Below are positions 1 to 11,435 of a DNA stretch of 64,000 bases, piece after piece. The stretch covers positions 1 to 64,000 of the forward strand of contig VCJN01001387.1 of assembly GCA_006384855.1 (NCBI GenBank), written 5' to 3'. How positions within the stretch are numbered: position 1 is the stretch's first letter; each line of letters starts with the position of its first letter. The notes under the pieces are model-generated. The model was not told the origin of the DNA. It made no database searches and saw only the letters and a program-made list of their open reading frames with translations. A program made the position numbers and the translations under genes. The DNA is from Tetraselmis striata (lineage: Eukaryota; Chlorophyta; Chlorodendrophyceae; Chlorodendrales; Chlorodendraceae).

Positions 1-110
1 ATCCGCCATGATCTGGTCCACGGCGGGTGAGAAGCTTGCCAGCCGCTCCGATGTAGCAGCTTCTAGCGGCAAATGGCAGCGGGTGCTACATGATGTGACT
101 ACGGCGGTCC

Positions 111-680
111 TCACAGCCAACACACGCGCTGAATGGTCGGCAACGAGTGCGGCGGTAGGTGGTTAGGGACCCGGGGTAGGGGTCGTCGGAGCACGCCGTG
201 TTTGAGTATATGTAAAACTATCAGGTGAAATAGGATTGGGGGTAGGTGTTGTGGTGGGAGTTGTTGGGGTATCTGTTGACATCGCAACCGGAGTGGATGT
301 TGAAGCATCCGTTGGAGCTGCAGATGGAGTGGGGGTTGGCGCAATGGGGAGCCCAAGCGCGCAGGAGCAAGAGTTGTCGGAGCTGGAGTGGGCGGCGGTG
401 TCGGGGCAAGTGTTGGAGCAGAAGTTGGAGCGGTGGTGGGAGCAGATGTAAGAGCAACGGTGGGGGCAAGAGTTGGGGAGGATGTTGGCGCATGGGTCGG
501 ATTCGAGGTTGGTGCCGGGGTGGGAGCCAGGTGCAACTGTTGGGGCAGGTGTTGGAGCGGTGGTGGGAGTAGTTGTTGGGGAGGGTGTTGGGGTCGAAGT
601 CGGCGCGGTGTGGAGGGCAGTTGGTGGCCCTTGGCGTGGCTGGGGCCACAGACATGGAGTTGATGGACGCCGACTCAAGA
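111..680 (-). repeat. Thr/Pro-rich low-complexity coding-like tract
   Basis: On the minus strand this stretch reads as repeated APT, PTP and TPT triplet motifs. The motif passes from one frame to another, so no single intact ORF covers it. Such Thr/Pro/Ala repeats occur in algal cell-wall or secreted hydroxyproline-rich proteins, and this may be a decayed piece of one. No start, signal peptide or folded domain is visible. It may equally be a simple-sequence expansion. Bases 1-110 hold nothing recognised. Confidence 0.4.
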
Positions 681-1128
681 GACGGTGGAGGCAGGGGGCA
701 GGAGAGGCAGTGGCCCCTCTATGCGGCGGCTAAGGCGGAGCTACAAAGGGAGTCGCAGCCGGCGGCGGAGGCGAAAGGGGCCGAGAAGGCAACAATGATG
801 ACCATGGGCAAGAAGGAGGGCAAGGGGGTACAGGGCACATTTTTGAGTCAAAACGGTCAATTCCTGGACTCAAAAAGTGCCCCCCACGTGATTCGCTTAG
901 GCTGGGATATGTAACCCATTTTTCGGTCACATTTCAGGTGCAATGCAATACTATACGAGAGTTACTAAAAATGGCACATCGGCGTGTCCTCTTCGCGGCC
1001 CTCAGTCGCGTAAAGTACTATCCGCCTCACCTTGGAAGATTTGCGGACGCGAGGGCATGGCGACTGCGTTTCAAGCGTTTCAAAGCCTGGAAATCGAGCC
1101 TCACTCGCGCAGAGAAGACGCCCCGGGC
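681..1128. other. Unannotated spacer with a small hairpin
   Basis: No gene seen. At about 841-877 a 10-base inverted repeat (TTTTTGAGTC and GACTCAAAAA) flanks a short loop. Its words recur in the larger hairpin at 7546-7611, so both may belong to one repeat family. Confidence 0.4.
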
Positions 1129-2260
1129 CTACGAGCTATCGCCGACCTCAGAGATTGGGGGTTCGTCGCAACGAGATGCTACCTCTGAACCCTGCTGACA
1201 GCGACGCGGCGTTGGGGCGAGATGTCGCCGCAGGCGGCGGTGCGGGCTTCGCGTCCCGAGATTGAGGCTCCTTAGGCGGAGATGCGGGTCGGGGAGGCGG
1301 AGATGCGGCAACCGCCACGTGGAAGATGTGGCCCTGCGACTCCCACCAGCGGCACCCCGAAGGCGCCTGACGGCTTGACGGGGCTCGCGTTTCGGCTTAG
1401 GCGTCCTGGAAGGGGTGTCGTCCTCCACTCTTTCGCCATCTTAAAGGAGGAGTCGGCCCACGCTTCTTGGAATGCTTCTTGCGCAGCTTATGGTGGCACA
1501 AGCTGCTGCTTCTTGCCTCCATAGGTGGAGATGCGGGTCGGGGAGGCGGAGATGCGGCACCGCCACGGGAAGATGTGGCCCTGCGACTCCCACCAGCGGC
1601 ACCCGAAGGCGCCTGACGGCTTGACGTGGCTTCGCGTTTCGGCTTAGGCGCCTGGAAGGGGTCGTCGTAGTCCTCCAACTCTTTCGCCATCTTGAAGGGG
1701 GACTCGGCCCACGCTTCTTGGAATGCTCTTTGCGCAGCTTAATGGGCGACAAGCTGCTGCTCTTGCCTCCATAGGCGGAGATGCGGGTCGGGGGAGGCGG
1801 AGATGCGGCACCGCCACGGGAAGATGTGGCCCTGCGACTCCCACCAGCGGCACCTGAAGGCGCCTGACGGCTTGACGTGGCTTCGCGTTCGGCTTAGGCC
1901 GCTGGAAGGGGTCGTCGAAGTCCTCCAACTCTTCGCCATCTTAAAGGAGGGGTCGGCCCACGCTTCTTGGAATGCTTCTTGCGCAGCTTATGGGCTACAA
2001 GCTGCTGCTCTTGCCTCTATAGGTGGAAATGCGGGTCGGGGAGGCGGAGATGCGGCACCGCCACGGGAAGATGTGGCCCTGCGACTCCCACCAGCGGCAC
2101 CCGAAGGCGCCTGACGGCTTGACGTGGCTTCGCGTTTCGGCTTATTAGGCGTTTGGAAGGGGTCGTAGTCCTCCAACTCTATCGCCATCTTGAAGGAGGA
2201 CTCGGCCCGCGCTTCTTGGAATGCTTTTTGCGCAGCTTAATGGGCGACAAGCTGGTCTTG
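1129..2260 (-). repeat. Tandem repeat, about 249-bp unit, four copies
   Basis: The same block starts at 1282, 1531, 1781 and 2029, giving spacings of 249, 250 and 248 bases. A 249-base unit is 83 codons. On the minus strand each unit encodes a similar basic, Pro/Ser/Ala-rich segment with recognisable pieces such as EDYDDPFQ, PKPKREATSS and HSKKRGP. The off-by-one spacings shift the frame between copies, so the array is not one continuous ORF. It could be a decayed internally repeated protein or a satellite that is open by chance. No known domain is recognised. Confidence 0.7.
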
Positions 2261-2596
2261 CCTCCCGTGCTCAACGCACCGTGCGGGCGCTTCGTCGCAC
2301 TCGAAGGCTGAGGCTCACTCGGCGGCTTGGCAGTCTCCGAGGGACCAAGCCTGCTCGGGGGAGGGGCGGAGCTGCTCGAAGCTCTATCAAGAGACCTGCT
2401 GCAGCGCCGTTTTGGGAGCCATCTCCGCCGGACCCCGGTGGCGGTGGTTGAGATGCGGGCTTAGAGGACCCGCCAGCCTGACGCGGCGCCGCTACGACCT
2501 GGTAGTAGCGGTCGTCGACCAAGACGGTGGGGGGTAAAGAGCCGGCTCGGCAACCTTCCAGTATGAGGATTTTTATGACAAAAAGGGGATTTAATT

Positions 2597-3500
2597 GCCC
2601 ATATGCTTTACAATACTATACAGATTGCAAGGCAGTACCACTAATGCCTGATATTTGCTCGCGGCACGCCGCAGATTGCTGCAGCGCTGCACCGCAGATG
2701 CTGCCTTTAGGCATGCTTTTATTGCCTAGATGGCTGCAAACCATTTCGTATGCGGGGCTGCATGGCATAGAAGGGATGTGAACACGCACCTGCTTGACGA
2801 TATTATGCAGATTGCAAGGCAGTAGGGCTAATGCCTGATATGTGCTGGCGGCACGCCGCAGATTGCTGCAGCGCTGCACCGCAGATTGCTGCGGCGCTGC
2901 ACCGCAGATGCTGCCTTAAGGCATGCTTTAATTGTCTAGATGGCTGCAAACCATTTAGTATGCGGGGGTGCAGGGCATAGAAGGGATGTGAACACGCACC
3001 GGCTTGAGGATACTATACGGACTGCAAGGCAGTAGGGCTAATACCTCATATTTGCTGGCGGCACGCCGCAGATTGCTGTAGCCATTTGCCTACATGGCTG
3101 CAAACCATTTCGTATGCGGGCTGCATGGCATGAAAGGGATGTGAACACGCACCGGCTTGTCGATACTATACGGAGTGCAAGGCAGTAGGGCTAATGCCTG
3201 ATATTTGCTGGCGGCACGCCGCAGATTGCTGCAGCGCTGCACCGCAGATGCTGCCTTAAGGCATGCTTCAATTGCCTGGATGGCTGCAAACCATTTATTA
3301 GTATGCGGGGCTGCATGGCATAGAAGGGATATGAATACGCACCTACTTGTCGATACCATACAGATTGCAGGGCAGTAGGGATAATACGTTATATTTGATG
3401 GCGGCACGCCGCAGATTGCTGCAGCGCTGCACCGCAGATGCTGCCTTTAAGCATGCTTTTATTGCCTAGAATGGCTGCAAACCATTTAGTATGCGGGGCT
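2597..3500. repeat. Degenerate tandem repeat, about 150-210-bp unit, five copies
   Basis: The word GCGGCACGCCGCAG recurs at about 2661, 2848, 3058, 3211 and 3401, giving spacings of 187, 210, 153 and 190. It is followed each time by a TGCTGCAGCGCTGCACC-like block in most copies, then by a GGCTGCAAACCATTT block. The uneven spacing shows indels between copies, so this array is older than the 595-bp array downstream. Short ORFs inside it are translations of the repeat. Confidence 0.75.
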
Positions 3501-3540
3501 GCATGAATCACCAACATGCGCCGGTCGCCGCGCGTTGGCG

Positions 3541-3779
3541 CGTTGGCGCCCCGCTGCGCCGGCCGCGGCGCGGTGGCGCCCCGCTGCGCCGGCCGCGGCG
3601 CGTTGGCGCCCCGCTGCGCCGGCCGCGGCGCGGTGGCGCCCCGCTGCGCCGGCCGCGGCGCGGTGGCGCCCCGCTGCCCCGGCCGCCGCGCGCTGGCGCC
3701 CCGCTGCCCCGGCCGCCGCGCGCTGGCGACCCGCTGCCCCGGCCGCCGCGCGCTGGCGCCCCGCTGCCCCGGCCGCGCT
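3541..3779. repeat. 30-bp GC-rich minisatellite, eight units
   Basis: Units of exactly 30 bases begin at 3541, 3571, 3601, 3631, 3661, 3691, 3721 and 3751. The first five carry GCGCCGGCCGCGGCG in the unit and the last three carry GCCCCGGCCGCCGCG, so two subtypes were amplified separately. Because 30 is a multiple of three, all frames stay open and give Ala/Arg/Pro/Gly repeats on both strands. These are repeat artefacts, not genes. Confidence 0.85.
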
Positions 3780-3933
3780 AGCAAAGGAAGTGCGGTTTGT
3801 GAAATCGACGGACAGGAGTCGGTCTGCGGTTGAGAATGATTTGTTGTTGTAGTTGATTATGATTAATGAGGTATTGTCCAGGGAGCTATGGCAGCGATTT
3901 TCAAGCTGCATGAATCCCTTGTCACGGACCAGA

Positions 3934-6400
3934 CACGAACCCACGTTGCTTGCCGAGGTGCTCCGAGAGATGCGCCCTTAAAGTCGCCGAATCTCTTCCG
4001 ACGACCAACCACAAGGCGCGTCCGTTGGTGTCGGGGTTTCTTGGGTGCTTTGGCGCGATGAGAAGTACACGACCCGCTGTCAACAGGCTGTCGAGGTAGT
4101 CCATTCGCGGCAGGGGCCTTTGCGTCATGTAGGTGCTCGGAATCTGCACGCAACAGATTACCGCCTTGGAGGCGCCAGTAGCTATAGGAGCAAATTCAGG
4201 TGAGTGAACCAAGGCGACATGGCAACGACAAAGGGCTCCTTGCCTAGGGCAGCGTTACAAGAGCTAGGGGCGACAGTACACGGGTTTGTACACGAGAGAT
4301 GCGGGCGTTCATATGCCCCCACTGCGGAGATGCGGGTAATCCCACCCTTTACGGCGGTCAATTCGATCTCTCCACCCTCCGCATCTCTTGCTCGCCAGTC
4401 ATGCCAGCGGTGGTCTGAGCCACCGCTGCTTTGACGTCCGGGAGGACGTACCTGTCGTCCCCAATGTGGGCCTCCGGGTTCCAGTGCCGCGTCTCTTTCG
4501 CCGCCGTCATGGTTCTCGCCGTCTCGCATACACGAACCCACGTTGCTTGCCGAGGTGCTCCGAGAGATGCGCCCTTAAAGTCGCCGAATCTCTTCCGACG
4601 ACCAACCACAAGGCGCGTCTGTTGGTGTCGGGATTTCTTGGGTGCTTTGACGCGATGAGAAGTACACGACCCGCTTTCAACAGACTGTGGAGGTAGTTCA
4701 TTTGCGGGTGGGGCCCTTGCGTCAAGTAGGTGCTCGGAATCTGCACGCAACAGATTTCCGCCTTGTAGGCCGGCAGCAGCGGTAGGAGCAAATTCAGGTG
4801 AGTGAACCAAGGCGACATGACAACGACAAAGGGATACTTGCCTAGGGCAGCGTTACAAGAGCTAGGAGCGACAGTACACGGGTTTGTACGCGAGAGATGC
4901 GAGCGCTCATATGCCCCCACTGCGGAGATGCGGCGGGTAATCCCACCCTCTACCTTTAAATTCTCTCCACCCTCCGCATCTCTTGCTCGTCAGTCGTGCC
5001 AGCGGTGGCCTGAGCCACCGCTGCTTTGACGTCCGCGAGGACGTACCCGTCGTCTTCAATGTGGGCCTCCGGGTTCCAGTGCCGCATCTCTTTCGCCGCC
5101 GTCATGGTTCTCGCCGTCTCGCATACACGAACCCACGTTGCTTGCCGAGGTGCTCCGAGAGATGCGCCCTTAAAGTCGCCGAATCTCGTCCGACGACCAA
5201 CCACAAGGCGCGTCTGTTGGTGTCGGGATTTCTTGGGTGCTTTGACGCGATGAGAAGTACACGACCCGCTTTCAACAGACTGTGGAGGTAGTTCATTTGC
5301 GGGCGGGGCCCTTGCGTCAAGTAGGTGCTCGGAATCTGCACGCAACAGATTTCCGCCTTGTAGGCCGGCAGCAGCGGTAGGAGCAAATTCAGGTCAGTGA
5401 ACCAAGGCGACGTGACAACGACAAAGGGATCCTTGCACAGGGCAGCGTTACAAGAGCTAGGAGCGATAGTTCACGGGTTTGTACGCGAGAGATGCGAGCG
5501 TCCACCTGCCCCCACTGCGGAGATGCGGCGGGTAATCCCACCCTCTACCTTTAAATTCTCTCCACCCTCCGCATCTCTTGCTCGTCAGTCGTGCCAGCGG
5601 TGGCCTGAGCCACCGCTGCTTTGACGTCCGCGAGGACGTACCCGTCGTCTTCAATGTGGGCCTCCGGGTTCCAGTGCCGCATCTCTTTCGCCGCCGTCAT
5701 GGTTCTCGCCGTCTCGCATACACGAACCCACGTTGCTTGCCGAGGTGCTCCGAGAGATGCGCCCTTAAAGTCGCCGAATCTCGTCCGACGACCAACCACA
5801 AGGCGCGTCTGTTGGTGTCGGGATTTCTTGGGTGCTTTGACGCGATGAGAAGTACACGACCCGCTTTCAACAGACTGTGGAGGTAGTTCATTTGCGGGCG
5901 GGGCCCTTGCGTCAAGTAGGTGCTCGGAATCTGCACGCAACAGATTTCCGCCTTGTAGGCCGGCAGCAGCGGTAGGAGCAAATTCAGGTCAGTGAACCAA
6001 GGCGACGTGACAACGACAAAGGGATCCTTGCACAGGGCAGCGTTACAAGAGCTAGGAGCGATAGTTCACGGGTTTGTACGCGAGAGATGCGAGCGTCCAC
6101 CTGCCCCCACTGCGGAGATGCGGCGGGTAATCCCACCCTCTACCTTTAAATTCTCTCCACCCTCCGCATCTCTTGCTCGTCAGTCGTGCCAGCGGTGGCT
6201 TCAGCCACCGCTGCTTTGACGTCCGCGAGGACGTACCCGTCGTCCCCAATGTGGGCCTCCGGGTTCCAGTGCCGCATCTCTCGCCGCCGCCATGGTTCTC
6301 GCTGTCTCGCATACACGAACCCACGTTGCTTGCCGAGGTGCTCCGAGAGATGCGCCCTTAAAGTCGCCGAATCTCGTCCGACGACCAACTTCAAGGCGTC
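3934..6400. repeat. Tandem satellite, 595-bp unit, just over four copies
   Basis: The block CACGAACCCACGTTGC begins at about 3934, 4531, 5126, 5721 and 6314, giving spacings of 597, 595, 595 and 593. The units starting near 4956 and 5551 encode an identical 129-residue minus-strand ORF, which points to recent duplication or local conversion. The first and last units are more diverged. The ORF recurs in each unit but has no recognised domain, and 595 is not a multiple of three, so it does not run through the array. I read it as a satellite, not a gene family, without certainty. Confidence 0.8.
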
Positions 6401-7540
6401 GACAATTGTCACATCTCGCCCCCTCCTGACGGCAGTGAGTGGCGCGCAGCAATTGAGAAAGATGATGAGGAGCAGCCCCCCCCCTCCCCGGCCACGCCGT
6501 CGACATTGGCAGGACCCGAGCCGTAGTCCGGGTCTGCCATGACGAGGGCTTTTGCCAGGCCATTTTACCGGGGGACGAGATTCGCATCTGCCGGTGAGCT
6601 TCTTGGACATACTCGTTGCAAATCCCCCGCAACTCGTTGTACACAAGCCGGTGGTCTTCAGAGGCCAAGAAGGCCCGCATGTTCACCGCGCTGCCTCTCG
6701 TCCCTGCCCCTCTCTTGCAGTCTGAGGTCATCGGGTATCGCGGATCGTGCATGATGTGTTAGAGGTCGTTGGCAGACAAGGAAGAAAACACGAAGCGGGT
6801 GGGAAACGGGGCGGGTGTCACCACTCATGTCGAGATGCGCGACGGCGAGGTGCGCTTAACGCAGCCCACGGCGCCCTGATGAGAGATGCAAGCGAAGATG
6901 CGAGTCCGCGTACCGTTGGAGTCGCTCCTGGGAGAGGGACCAAAGGTGGCACACCTTGAGGCTTGGGGGGTCAGGCTCGCCGTGAGGCGAAGGCTGCGAA
7001 TCTCCGGCAACGGGCCATAGCGGTCCACTTCCATGTTGCCCACCGCCCGGCTGCATGGGCCTCATGGGCTGAGTCGTGGGTATTGGCGCCTGAGACGCCC
7101 TCCTGCCGGAACGCAAGTGCATCTGCGGAGAATCTTGCGCCATGGGGGTCACTAGCAGTGTGTCGAGAGCCCTGCTCGTTGGGTCAAAGCCAAGCGCAGC
7201 CGCAGATGTCCCCGCCACGCACAGAACTGTGCAAGCGGGCAGATGTGCGTTTTGCTCTGCGAGGACGGTCTGCCATGCTTTTGTGCACCGAGAAGCGTTA
7301 AGATACCTCAAAGAATACAAGCGCGAGGGAGCTTGCGAGGGGTAGATGAGTGGGAAGCACAGTGGCGGCGTAGCATTCGAGGCCAGAAAAAACGGTTGGC
7401 GTGGAAGGGTAGCGACGCATCTCGTCAAAGGGCGGTGGACAGGCGTGTAGTACATAGTGCAGGTTCATTTCACTGAACAGTACCTCGTACAGTGTTGGCA
7501 AGAAAAGGAAGCCAGTTTGACAGTACATTCGTACAGTGTT
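6401..7540 (-). other. Gene-poor stretch with weak minus-strand ORFs
   Basis: Minus-strand frames at 6400-6752 and 6856-7455 are open for up to about 199 codons. They contain pieces such as LRSGRRASQ and EDHRLVYNELRG that look more protein-like than the surrounding repeats. I recognise no family, no splice pattern is clear, and there is no convincing start. The left end runs into the last 595-bp satellite copy. It could be a remnant of a mobile-element protein. Confidence 0.2.
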
Positions 7541-7545
7541 AGGCT

Positions 7546-7611
7546 GGACTCAAATTTGCACCCCCCAAAAGGGGTACAATATTGAGTTAAGGGGGGTGCA
7601 ATTTTGAGTCC
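7546..7611. repeat. Inverted repeat, 21-base arms
   Basis: Arms at 7546-7566 and 7591-7611 are reverse complements with one mismatch and are separated by 24 bases. The arm begins GGACTCAAA and ends in six C. The sequence just outside also contains GACTCAA words. It could be a very small MITE-like element or a hairpin. A related shorter hairpin lies at about 841-877. Confidence 0.7.
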
Positions 7612-9101
7612 AGAAATGTGCCCATTTTGACTCAATAATCGCCCTTTTTCCAGGGCAAGGGCAAGACCTAGGGGGCCAGTGGTAGCCCTGGCTCATGGAT
7701 GGTAAAGGTAGCTGGGGACGATACGTATACTTACAGTTATGTGGCACTCTGCTAGATGCTAGCACCGGCGAGTACATGGGTGGTGGGGGTAGGAGCAGCT
7801 AACCACACTTAGCGACTTGGGAGACGGTGCCCTCCACACTTCCTACCCGTCGAGGGGTGCATGTGGTGCATCTGATGCTAAGGGGGGAAGGAGAAAACAA
7901 AACACCATCAGAGGCGGGGTGCCTGGGGCTGGGTGCATAGTGTTGTAGGAGCGGCTTAAGCTCACGAGAAATCACTATGCCAACTGCTAGGAGGGGGGGA
8001 ATAGGAGGGGGGGAATAGGCCTTCAAATAGCTGTACGCTACGCACTTTAATACGTGCAGCCTATGCGGATTCGTGCACATGGGCCGTAACACAGTTGGGC
8101 CGTTTAGCGTCAAAGACTAAACGCGAACAAATATGTAAGAAATTTAGAAATTATGAATATATTGACTCGCCCTACTATTCGTAAACTCGGCTTCGGCGAA
8201 TTAAGGCCTGGGATTTATGTGGAGGACGTGTATATTATAAACCGTATGATCTATATTGTCACGGGTTACACTCTCCCACAAAGGTTTAGCCCTACACAAA
8301 TCTGCATCCATGTGGGCGCTCCGCGGCGCACTAGCACATGGCCAAAACTACGTACAGTATTTTACTTATACCAAGCTTTGCTTCCATGACCTTGATTGCA
8401 ACGCACCCTCCAAGTGTCGCGCTGATGCATTATTTTCTGCATTGCTCTTTTTTCGCTCACAATGATATATGCCCCTTTTCAACATGAAATTGCACAATGC
8501 GATTGCACGCGTTCCAGCTTCATGGGGTTGCGCATGGCCCCTAAGATTTTGCGCACGGATAATATGATAGTAAATGAATAAATTGTGGGAGTGTCGTGCC
8601 ATTTGGGTGATAACGTGGCATCGCAGCCGTGCACGCGCCACTACCCCTACAGTTTTGTCAGTGCTCGAAAGGGCCTAAAATTGTAGTCAATTGATAGCAT
8701 AACACGCGACGCGCTATATGGCCCAAGCTTCACCATGTAGATAGCCCATATCGAAGTCCTTCCGATGCACTACTGCCACGACGCAGCGCGGGGGATGTGG
8801 GAGGAACGATATGCATTGTGCCAAAGCACCGATTAATGCGAAATCGCAGATATTTCTACGCATTGCGAGCCAAAAAATGCCTCCTGATTTGGGGAAGCGC
8901 TATAAGAAAAAGTTGTTTGTTTGATTAAGACCTATAGCAGGCTTGAGTCTGAGGCACTATGGGTTGCACCTAGGTGCGCGTTACATGGCCCAAGATTGGG
9001 CTCAAAAGTTTGAAATCATGTTTTTGAGCTCGCAGACCCCTTAAACGTCAGCAAATGGCAATTCCGAGCGTGAAAATCCGGGCTCATGTCCCCGCACGTC
9101 G
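7612..9101. other. No gene seen; AT-rich spacer
   Basis: About 1.5 kb with only short ORFs, none resembling a known protein and none with matching splice signals. From about 8,100 the base composition is clearly lower in GC than in the gene-bearing part of the window. Confidence 0.5.
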
Positions 9102-9479
9102 ATGAGCGCGCTTTTGCCATGCGCTTTCCAGCGCGACCTCGTACGCCTCAACCCGACACCGTTTTACGAAGATATTATGCCTCTTGACACACCTCCCAAA
9201 ACTGCGATTGCATCAGTTTTTTCCAACACTGACGGCTCTCAGATTCATGTACCTTATCGCGTGAAGACTCAATTCTACTCAATAAAAAGCACGGAGTGGT
9301 CGCATGACACCACTGTGTCGGCGAATAATTTGGAAGAAATCCCACGTGTACTTGCCACGTTACTTTTATATGCTCCGAACTCGCTTACTACAATGCTAAA
9401 AAAGGGGCACTGTTGCGGATGTTCTAGAACTTTATCACACACTTCTCCGCGCCAAAATAACCCACATTTGCCAATTTAA
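9102..9479 (+). CDS. Hypothetical protein with a C-terminal GHCCGCSRTL zinc-type motif
   Basis: The ORF has 125 codons in an AT-rich region. It is mostly unremarkable, but near the C-terminus (about residues 100-110) it reads KKGHCCGCSRTLS. This resembles the GxCxxCGRxLxDP motif of small zinc-binding proteins of phages and large DNA viruses (DUF6011-type). The usual second half of that motif is not evident. No neighbouring gene supports a viral insert. It may be a small fragment of foreign origin or a chance ORF. Confidence 0.25.
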   Translation: MSALLPCAFQRDLVRLNPTPFYEDIMPLDTPPKTAIASVFSNTDGSQIHVPYRVKTQFYSIKSTEWSHDTTVSANNLEEIPRVLATLLLYAPNSLTTMLKKGHCCGCSRTLSHTSPRQNNPHLPI

Positions 9480-9559
9480 GAAGATGCACTCGGTGGCTAG
9501 TGCACGTGCGGGTAGTTGAATGGCATCCAGTAATATTGGCGTATACCCGCGCAATAGTT

Positions 9560-9711
9560 AATTCCCGCGTGCTGTGTGATTTGAGGGGGGGGGGGGGAGA
9601 TCTTTGTGGGGAGGTGTATTACGAGATATTTATTACTATTTATTATAAATCTCAGAATAAACTTCTTCACAAAAGTCGCGCCCCCCTAAAATCACACAAT
9701 ACGCGGGAATT
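9560..9711. repeat. Inverted repeat, 31-base arms, MITE-like
   Basis: The arms at 9560-9590 and 9681-9711 match in inverted orientation at about 28 of 31 positions. They enclose about 90 bases of AT-rich sequence plus a G-run. Each arm carries ATTCCCGCGT on the outside and a six-base G/C run on the inside. No ORF lies within it. The structure suits a short non-autonomous DNA element, but no target-site duplication was identified. Confidence 0.65.
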
Positions 9712-11435
9712 CAACAATATACCCCTCCACATAAGTCCGGGTTTTGCATTTTCGATCGCAAAGCGCATGCATGGGCGAGGATAACGCCGGCTGCATGTGC
9801 ATACATGCTAACTACAATGGGAATAGTTCGGGCGAACGCCTATTGTGCGCTTTATACCCACCCGCGCGACAACACGACCATTTGTGGACGCCCTTTCAAA
9901 AACGCGAGATCAGTGCATGATGCGTTGGCGCTAGAAAATTGTGGGTTGCGCCAACCGTCCAAACCTATGGAAATAGCGGCACTCGTCGCGCCAAACTCGG
10001 TGGATACGGCCCTTGGCATAAGTTGCACACACCGTGCGTGTAGGCCACTGAAAGCATGTCGCTATAGGCACGACGTGACACCCCAACGACAAGTTGGCCA
10101 CTGTGGGGAGCAATTTTGGGGTGAAAATGCTGCTATTTCTGTGGCGAACGCACGTAGGAGAGGCGCTCGATGGCCTTCTTGGCGTAGGGCAATGCTCTAC
10201 TATGGGGGCGCTTGGTGGAATGCCAGTTGCACCGTTTCGTGGGCGGGGTGGCGCGGTAGGGGCGTGGACTTTAGTTAATATGAAATTCCTTGAAAAATGC
10301 TGTGGAAAATGGCATTTTGGCTGGTAGATGTGTGTATCGCTAGGAGGCGGCACATGCCAAGTGTTGGTGATTCGTGGTCATCCACACACATAACGCTCTC
10401 GCACAGCCGAGTATGGGGCTTGGACACGCACTTGGCGCAAAGCCACGCGCCCGACATGGGTGGGCACATAAGGCAGTGAGGGGCAACTTGGATGATCATC
10501 TTTGGGGATTTTTCCCGGGGCCCCAAAATCGAATTTTTGATTTTGAAAGATCGGTTTCGACGCAGATTTGAACGAGGAATCGCGTGGTATTTTTAAAACA
10601 ATTTTCTGAGCAAACCCTGAGAAGTTATAGCGTTTTAAAGCCAAGGGGGTGTTGCTGCGCGTGGCTGACACTGATGCCACGCCAGTATCGCAACGCGACA
10701 TGTACTGGCCGCCGCCCACACGGCAACACCCCCTTGGCTGCACCCCAACCAAATGCACCCGAGCCCCTCGCCAATATTTCCTCACGCGTTCATGGCCATC
10801 CCGCCGTTTGGTTGTCTATTCACGCGCGTCGGCGTGTGCGTGATACCGACCCCGGTTTTGGTGCAGTTGCATGCGACGCCCATCCACGCACCAAGTGCAG
10901 CGTGGCACCCTAGTCAAAGGTCTTTAAGCTTCGGTTTGAGCCACTCGTCATGCAGGTTTTACAAAACCCTCTGAGATTCCAGGGTTTCACCTCATATACC
11001 CTACGTTCAGGTACCCTAGACTTCTGAAGTCTTGAGACTGCCGAAAAGGGACCCCAAACTTGTGTGCAGGGGTGTAGATATGTGCATCAGCACGGTAGTA
11101 GCGCTCAGAAGCGCGCGCTGCATTGTCGCCTACCTGTACCTGTACAGGGTACTGGCCGTGCTCGTCGTCGTTGGGCAACAGCAAGCAGCATTTATTTTCC
11201 TCGCCACCACCGCCACGAAGCCCTGAGACGACACGCCTGAGCTCCTGCCGCGTCGGCTTTCACCCGCCTCCTGTTCGTGTGCGACCGAGCGCCCACGGTA
11301 CCGCTGCCTTGCGCTGCCGCGCCCCGCTCGGGCCGGCCAGAGACAGGTCGCCGCACTCACCGCGCTTGTTCTGGGCGGCTGGTGACCTGGGTCACAGCCC
11401 GCGCCGCACGGCACAGCACAGCACGGCCCGGCGGC
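9712..11435. other. Gene-poor spacer with a second short inverted repeat
   Basis: No convincing gene. At 10641-10655 and 10723-10737 there is a perfect 15-base inverted repeat (CCAAGGGGGTGTTGC and its complement) bounding about 97 bases. This is another small hairpin of MITE type, with a sequence different from the one at 9560. The last 300 bases rise in GC and probably hold the promoter and 5' leader of the kinase/U-box gene. Confidence 0.5.

Noticed and set aside
3486-3944. Ala/Arg/Gly-rich ORFs on both strands
   Set aside because: They are products of the 30-bp minisatellite, whose unit is a multiple of three.
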